Source of the DNA: Solirubrobacter pauli
GTDB taxonomy: Bacteria > Actinomycetota > Thermoleophilia > Solirubrobacterales > Solirubrobacteraceae
Direction of reading: 5' to 3'
Length of the DNA: 64,000 nt
NCBI RefSeq assembly: GCF_003633755.1
Contig: NZ_RBIL01000001.1
Span: 2,341,426-2,405,425, forward strand
Below are positions 60,298 to 64,000 of the stretch, piece after piece. Below the pieces are notes generated by a model. The model saw nothing but the letters and a program-made list of their open reading frames with translations, had not been told where the DNA came from and made no database searches. The translations under genes were made by a program, and so were the position numbers. Position 1 is the stretch's first letter, and the number at the start of each line of letters is the position of its first letter.

Positions 60298-61694
60298 CGG
60301 GACACCTCCGGTCCGGCTAACGGCACGACGACAGTGAACGTGGCGCCGGCGCCCGCCGGGCTCGAAAGAGTGGCGCGACCGCCGTGGGCCTCGGCGATGG
60401 CGCGGACGATGGCGAGGCCGAGCCCGGCGCCCTCGGACCGCCGACGGCTCCCGGCCGCGCGCGCGAAGCGCTCGAACACGCGCGCCTGGTCCTCCTCCGA
60501 GACGCCCGGGCCGCTGTCGCGCACCCACAGCGCCGCCTCGTCGCCGTCGACGGAGCTCCCGATCCAGATCACGTCGCCGTCCTGCGTGTGCTGGACGGCG
60601 TTCTGCGCGAGCCCCATCACCGCCTGCGTGAGCCGCTGCCGGTCGGCCTGCAGCACCGCCTCACCCCGCGCCTCGAGCGCCCACGCCCGGCGGCCCAGCC
60701 CGGCGGCCTTGTCGAGCAGCTCGTCGGTCAAGGCGCCGAGCTCGACCTCGCCCACGCGCAGGAAGTCGCTGCGCTCGGCCTTGGCCAGCAGCAGCAGGTC
60801 GTCGACGAAGCGGCTCATGCGGTCCAGCTCGTCGGTGACGAGCGCGATCGTCTCGCGCCGCTCGTCGGGGTCGTCGCCGAGCAGCTCGAGGTGGCCGCGG
60901 ACGATCGTGATCGGCGTGCGCAGCTCGTGCGAGGCGTCGCTCACGAACGCCCGCTGGGAGGCGAACGCGCCCTCGAGCCGGTCGACCATCGCGTTGAACG
61001 TCCGCGAGAGCTCCGCGATCTCGTCGTTGCCGGAGACCGGGATGCGTCGCGTGAGATCGGTTTCCGAGATCGACCGGGCGGTGTCGTCGAGCGCCCGCAG
61101 CGGCGCCAGCAGGCGGCCGGCCACGACCCAGGCGAGCGCGGACGCGATCAGCAGCACCGAGAGCAGCACCAGCGTGGCCAGCCGCATGGCTTCCATGACG
61201 TCGTCGCGCTCCGCGCTCAGGTCGGCGGCGACCACGAACACGCCGCGCGGCTCGGTCCCCGTCTGGGGCACCGGGACGGCGAGGTAGCGAACGGTCTCCG
61301 TGGGCGTCTCGACCTCGCCGCGCTCGGGATCGCGCAGCGTCCCCCAGCGCGCGGTCTCGCCGCCGAGCGAGAGGCGCCCGCCCCGGCCACCGGAGATCGT
61401 CTTGAACAGTCGCCCATCGACGAACATCACGACCGTCTCGTCCGGGGCGAGGACGTTGCGGGCCTCGTAGAGCCGGAACAGGGCGGCGAGCGAGCCGCCG
61501 TCGCTGACGGAGGCGAGCTGGCGGAACTCCTCGACCTCCTGCTGCAGCGACTCGTCCAGGCGGTCGTCGGCCCGCACGACGAGCACCTCGTAGATGGCGA
61601 CGACCGACACGACGGTCGAGAACGCCATCAGCACGACGAACGCGGCGAGGATGCGCGTGCGGGCGCCGCCGAAGATCCGCCGTCGAAGACCCAA
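60294..61694 (-). CDS. Sensor histidine kinase (HAMP-HisKA-HATPase)
   Basis: Product is 466 residues from TTG at 61694. Membrane segment 1 is ~13-38, an outer domain of ~130 residues follows (Asp/Glu rich, no known fold recognised), membrane segment 2 is ~172-194, then HAMP to ~245. Phosphoacceptor His256 is in SDASHELRTPI; the ATPase has the N-box LAQNAVQH, DSGPGV and GAGLGLAIV boxes. It pairs with the downstream response regulator. Confidence 0.94.
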   Translation of the reverse strand: MGLRRRIFGGARTRILAAFVVLMAFSTVVSVVAIYEVLVVRADDRLDESLQQEVEEFRQLASVSDGGSLAALFRLYEARNVLAPDETVVMFVDGRLFKTISGGRGGRLSLGGETARWGTLRDPERGEVETPTETVRYLAVPVPQTGTEPRGVFVVAADLSAERDDVMEAMRLATLVLLSVLLIASALAWVVAGRLLAPLRALDDTARSISETDLTRRIPVSGNDEIAELSRTFNAMVDRLEGAFASQRAFVSDASHELRTPITIVRGHLELLGDDPDERRETIALVTDELDRMSRFVDDLLLLAKAERSDFLRVGEVELGALTDELLDKAAGLGRRAWALEARGEAVLQADRQRLTQAVMGLAQNAVQHTQDGDVIWIGSSVDGDEAALWVRDSGPGVSEEDQARVFERFARAAGSRRRSEGAGLGLAIVRAIAEAHGGRATLSSPAGAGATFTVVVPLAGPEVSR

Positions 61695-61734
61695 GGGCAG
61701 GAACGCTAGGGGGAACGGCTAAGGAAGCGCTTAC

Positions 61735-62733
61735 GTGCGCGCCTACCCGCGGATTCGCTTCATGGGCTCCAAGTACCGGCTCGCACCGCGGCTGGCGGAG
61801 GTGTTCGCCTCGCTGCCGCCCGGCCCGGCGATCGACGCCTTCAGTGGCAGCGGCGTCGTGGCTTACACGCTCAAGGCGAGCGGCCGCGAGGTGCTGGCCA
61901 ACGACATGCTCGTGTTCACCAGCACGCTGGCCGAGGCGCTCGTGGCCAACGCCGATGAGCAGCTCACCGACGCCGACGTGGCCCGCATCTGCTCGCCCAG
62001 CCGCGACGGACGCGACTTCATCGCCAGCACGTTCGACGGCCTGTACTTCCCGCCGAGCGACCACGCGTTCCTCGACAGCGCGTGGTCGCACATCGACGAG
62101 CTGGAGGGCGCGAAGCGCGCGCTGGCCCTGAGCGCGCTCTGCCTCGCGGCCGCGCAGAAGCAGCCGCGCGGCGTGTTCACGGTGACGACGCCCCGCTACG
62201 ACGACGGGCGCCGGCAGCTGCGCATGAGCCTGCAGGAGCTGTTCGTCGAGGCCGTCGGGCGTTGCAACGCCGCCGTGATCCCCGGCCGGGCCCGCGCGCG
62301 CTGCGGCGACGTGTTCGACGTGAACGAGCCCGCCGCCGTCGCCTACCTGGACCCGCCGTACGCGCCGCCCCGCGACGACACGTGCTACGTCAAGCGCTAC
62401 CACTTCCTCGAAGGCCTGGCGACCTACTGGCGCGGGCAGGAGATCATGTGGGAGACCCGCACGCGCAAGCTGGCCAAGCGCCACACGCCGTTCGCCTCCA
62501 AGCGCACCGCACCCGACGCGCTGGACCGGCTGTTCGACCACTTCCGCGCCGCCGACGCGCTCGTCGTCTCCTACGGCTCGAACGCCGCGATCTCCGGCGA
62601 CGAGCTGGAGGCGCTGATCGGCCGGCATCGCCGCTCCGTCGAGCGGATCGAGCTCGAGCACCGGTACGCGTTCGGGACCCACGCGACCGCGCAGCGGCGG
62701 GCCGCGACCGAGTACGTCTTCGTCGGCCGCTGA
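61735..62733 (+). CDS. D12-class N6-adenine DNA methyltransferase (orphan)
   Basis: Product is 332 residues. IRFMGSKYRLAPRLAEVF is the N-terminal motif X of the Dam/D12 class, FSGSGVVAYTLKA the SAM-binding motif I and VAYLDPPYAP the catalytic DPPY motif IV. The target recognition part lies between ~75 and 190. GTG start has AAGGAAG upstream. No restriction endonuclease gene is adjacent, so it is probably solitary; target sequence cannot be told from here. Confidence 0.88.
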   Translation: MRAYPRIRFMGSKYRLAPRLAEVFASLPPGPAIDAFSGSGVVAYTLKASGREVLANDMLVFTSTLAEALVANADEQLTDADVARICSPSRDGRDFIASTFDGLYFPPSDHAFLDSAWSHIDELEGAKRALALSALCLAAAQKQPRGVFTVTTPRYDDGRRQLRMSLQELFVEAVGRCNAAVIPGRARARCGDVFDVNEPAAVAYLDPPYAPPRDDTCYVKRYHFLEGLATYWRGQEIMWETRTRKLAKRHTPFASKRTAPDALDRLFDHFRAADALVVSYGSNAAISGDELEALIGRHRRSVERIELEHRYAFGTHATAQRRAATEYVFVGR

Positions 62734-62756
62734 GCCGGCGGGGTAGACTCACGCAG

Positions 62757-63248
62757 GTGCAGGAGATGGTGATCTACGGCGTGAGCTTCGACATGGTCGG
62801 CAAGCAGCCGATCGTGCTTTTGAAGGCCGTCGACACGAACAAGTTCCTTCCGATCTGGATCGGGCATCCAGAGGCGGCGGCGATTTTGATGAAGCTCCAG
62901 GGGGCGTCGACGCCGCGGCCGATGACGCACGATCTCCTGTTCGACATGCTCGGGGAGCTCGAGGTCACGTGCACGCGCGTCTCGGTCACCGAGCTGCGCG
63001 AGAACACGTTCTACGCGTCGATCACGCTGTCAGTGAACGGACGCGAGGTCGAGATCGACTCGCGGCCCAGCGATGCGCTGGCGCTCGCCGTGCGCTCCGG
63101 CGCGCCGATCTTCGCCGCCGAGGACGTCATCGCCGAGTCCGCGATCGAGTTCGAGCACGAGGTCGAGGACACCGAAGAGGTCGTCGACAAGTTCAAGGAG
63201 TTCCTGGACCGCGTGACGCCGGAGGACTTCGCCGGCGGCGATACGTAG
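62757..63248 (+). CDS. DUF151 bifunctional nuclease family protein
   Basis: Product is 163 residues. VIYGVSFDMVGKQPIVLLK, LPIWIGHPEAAAI, RPMTHDLLFDMLGEL and IDSRPSDALALAVRSGAPIF are the DUF151/BFN pattern; plant members have nuclease activity, bacterial ones are uncharacterised. An acidic C-terminal tail (EVEDTEEVVDKFKEFLD) follows. GTG at 62757 or ATG at 62766 are both possible. It lies 23 bases after the methylase gene. Confidence 0.87.
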   Translation: MQEMVIYGVSFDMVGKQPIVLLKAVDTNKFLPIWIGHPEAAAILMKLQGASTPRPMTHDLLFDMLGELEVTCTRVSVTELRENTFYASITLSVNGREVEIDSRPSDALALAVRSGAPIFAAEDVIAESAIEFEHEVEDTEEVVDKFKEFLDRVTPEDFAGGDT

Positions 63249-63267
63249 GTAGGCCGCGACCTCAGGC

Positions 63268-64000
63268 TCAGGGCGCGAGCGAGCGCGCGACCGCGAGGTC
63301 CAGCACGCGGGCCACGAAGTCGTCGAAGCCGATCCCGGCCGCGTCGGCGGCCAGCGGCAGCAGCGACGTGTCCGTCAGACCCGGGATCGCGTTCGCCTCG
63401 AGCACGGTGAGGTCGTCGCCGTCGGTCATCAGGTCCACACGGGCGAAGCCGGAGCAGCCCAGCACGCGCCACGTCGCCAGCGCGAGCGCCTGCGCGCGGG
63501 CGGCCAGCTCCTCCGACAGGTCCGCCGGGCAGACGAACCGCGTGCGCCCGATCTCGTAGCGCGACTCGAAGTCGTAGAAGTCCTCCTCCGTCGGGATCGC
63601 CTCCACGACGGGGAGTGCCTGCGGCCCGTCCGGCCCGTCGATGATCGAGACGGCGAGGTCACGCCCGGGCACGTAGCGCTCGAGCAGGATCTTCGAGTCG
63701 TACGAGAAGGCCGACACGAGCGCGTTGGGCACGTCGGCGGCGCTGCTGGCGAACTTGATGCCCAGCGCCGAGCCCTGGCCCGCGGGCTTGACGACGATCG
63801 GGAAGTCCAGCCGCTCCTCGATCACCGGCAGCGCCTTGGCTGCGCCGAGCTCGCCGAACGCGGCCTGGGAGAACGCGTAGAAGTCGGGCGTGGGGATGCC
63901 GGCGTCGCGCAGCGCGTGCTTGGCCACGACCTTGTCCATGCAGCGGATGCAGGCGCCGGGGCGGGAGGCCGTGTAGGGGACGCCGACGAGCTCCAGGAGC
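63268..64000 (-). CDS. Second D-alanine--D-alanine ligase-like ATP-grasp protein (partial at right edge)
   Basis: At least 244 residues; the N-terminus lies beyond the window. LLELVGVPYTAS and MDKVVAKHALRDAGIPTP match the Ddl middle, FPIVVKPAGQGSALGIKF contacts ATP, EDFYDFESRYEIGRTRFVCPA is the omega-loop with the Tyr kept and Lys replaced by Arg, and RVDLMTDGDDLTVLEANAIPG contains the metal ligands (split: RVDLM and EANAIPGLT). It is paralogous to the ddl at 29488 and could be a second ligase or a related dipeptide ligase. Confidence 0.88.
   Translation of the reverse strand, partial: LLELVGVPYTASRPGACIRCMDKVVAKHALRDAGIPTPDFYAFSQAAFGELGAAKALPVIEERLDFPIVVKPAGQGSALGIKFASSAADVPNALVSAFSYDSKILLERYVPGRDLAVSIIDGPDGPQALPVVEAIPTEEDFYDFESRYEIGRTRFVCPADLSEELAARAQALALATWRVLGCSGFARVDLMTDGDDLTVLEANAIPGLTDTSLLPLAADAAGIGFDDFVARVLDLAVARSLAP

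Noticed and set aside
62757-63248. DUF151 'nuclease' as the restriction partner of the D12 methylase
   Set aside because: DUF151 proteins are conserved single-copy genes unrelated to restriction enzymes; adjacency alone is not evidence.

Overview
The window is a very GC-rich chromosomal segment from a flagellated actinobacterium. The gene set suggests Thermoleophilia/Solirubrobacterales (Solirubrobacter-, Conexibacter- or Patulibacter-like); this is an inference from content, not from a database match. Evidence for it: the order dnaA-dnaN-recF-DciA-gyrB-gyrA, the order rpmH-rnpA-yidD-yidC-jag-rsmG-parA-parB, an FHA/PP2C/PASTA-kinase cell-wall cluster, a SARP/BTAD regulator, and many GTG and TTG starts.

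Region 1 (1-26,300) is flagellar. Leftward units are fliJ-transglycosylase-fliK-flgD-flgE-flbD, flgB-flgC-fliE-fliF-fliG-fliH-fliI, and fliK2-fhlB-fliA-flaG-fliD-fliS-fliT. Rightward units are flgF-flgG-flgJ-flgN-flgK-flgL and fliW-csrA. A FliA-type sigma gene (18561-19379) sits in the middle, and seven upstream regions share a TnAA-N15/16-GCCGAtnn motif expected for such a sigma. The usual fliI/fliJ junction is interrupted by 5.6 kb of unrelated genes (4227-9866). These are an ECF sigma with a beta-propeller anti-sigma, and a three-gene set (OsmC-like protein, flavin reductase, and a SARP-BTAD/alpha-beta-hydrolase/degenerate-cyclase fusion) whose control regions share a CGTTTACCG motif. No flagellin, stator, switch FliM/N or export-gate genes lie in the window.

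Region 2 (26,300-44,050) holds a membrane-anchored acidic protein, a UvsE repair endonuclease, a discoidin-type Ser/Thr kinase, and the leftward cluster kinase(multi-TM) / fhaA-fhaB-pstP-ftsW-pbpA-pknB-ddl, which couples peptidoglycan synthesis and division to Ser/Thr phosphorylation. Rightward genes follow: a CARDB-like membrane protein, a DUF4446 protein, prephenate dehydratase, an HNH endonuclease and an M48-type membrane metalloprotease.

Region 3 (44,050-58,940) is the replication-origin neighbourhood: gyrA, gyrB, dciA, recF, dnaN and dnaA leftward, then rpmH, rnpA, yidD, yidC, jag, rsmG, parA and parB rightward. Three perfect parS sites and a few DnaA-box-like sequences lie here.

Region 4 (58,940-64,000) has tRNA-Ile(GAT), a glutathione peroxidase, an OmpR-type two-component system, an orphan D12-class adenine methylase, a DUF151 protein and a second, partial D-alanine-D-alanine ligase. 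I saw no insertion sequences, prophage or CRISPR arrays.
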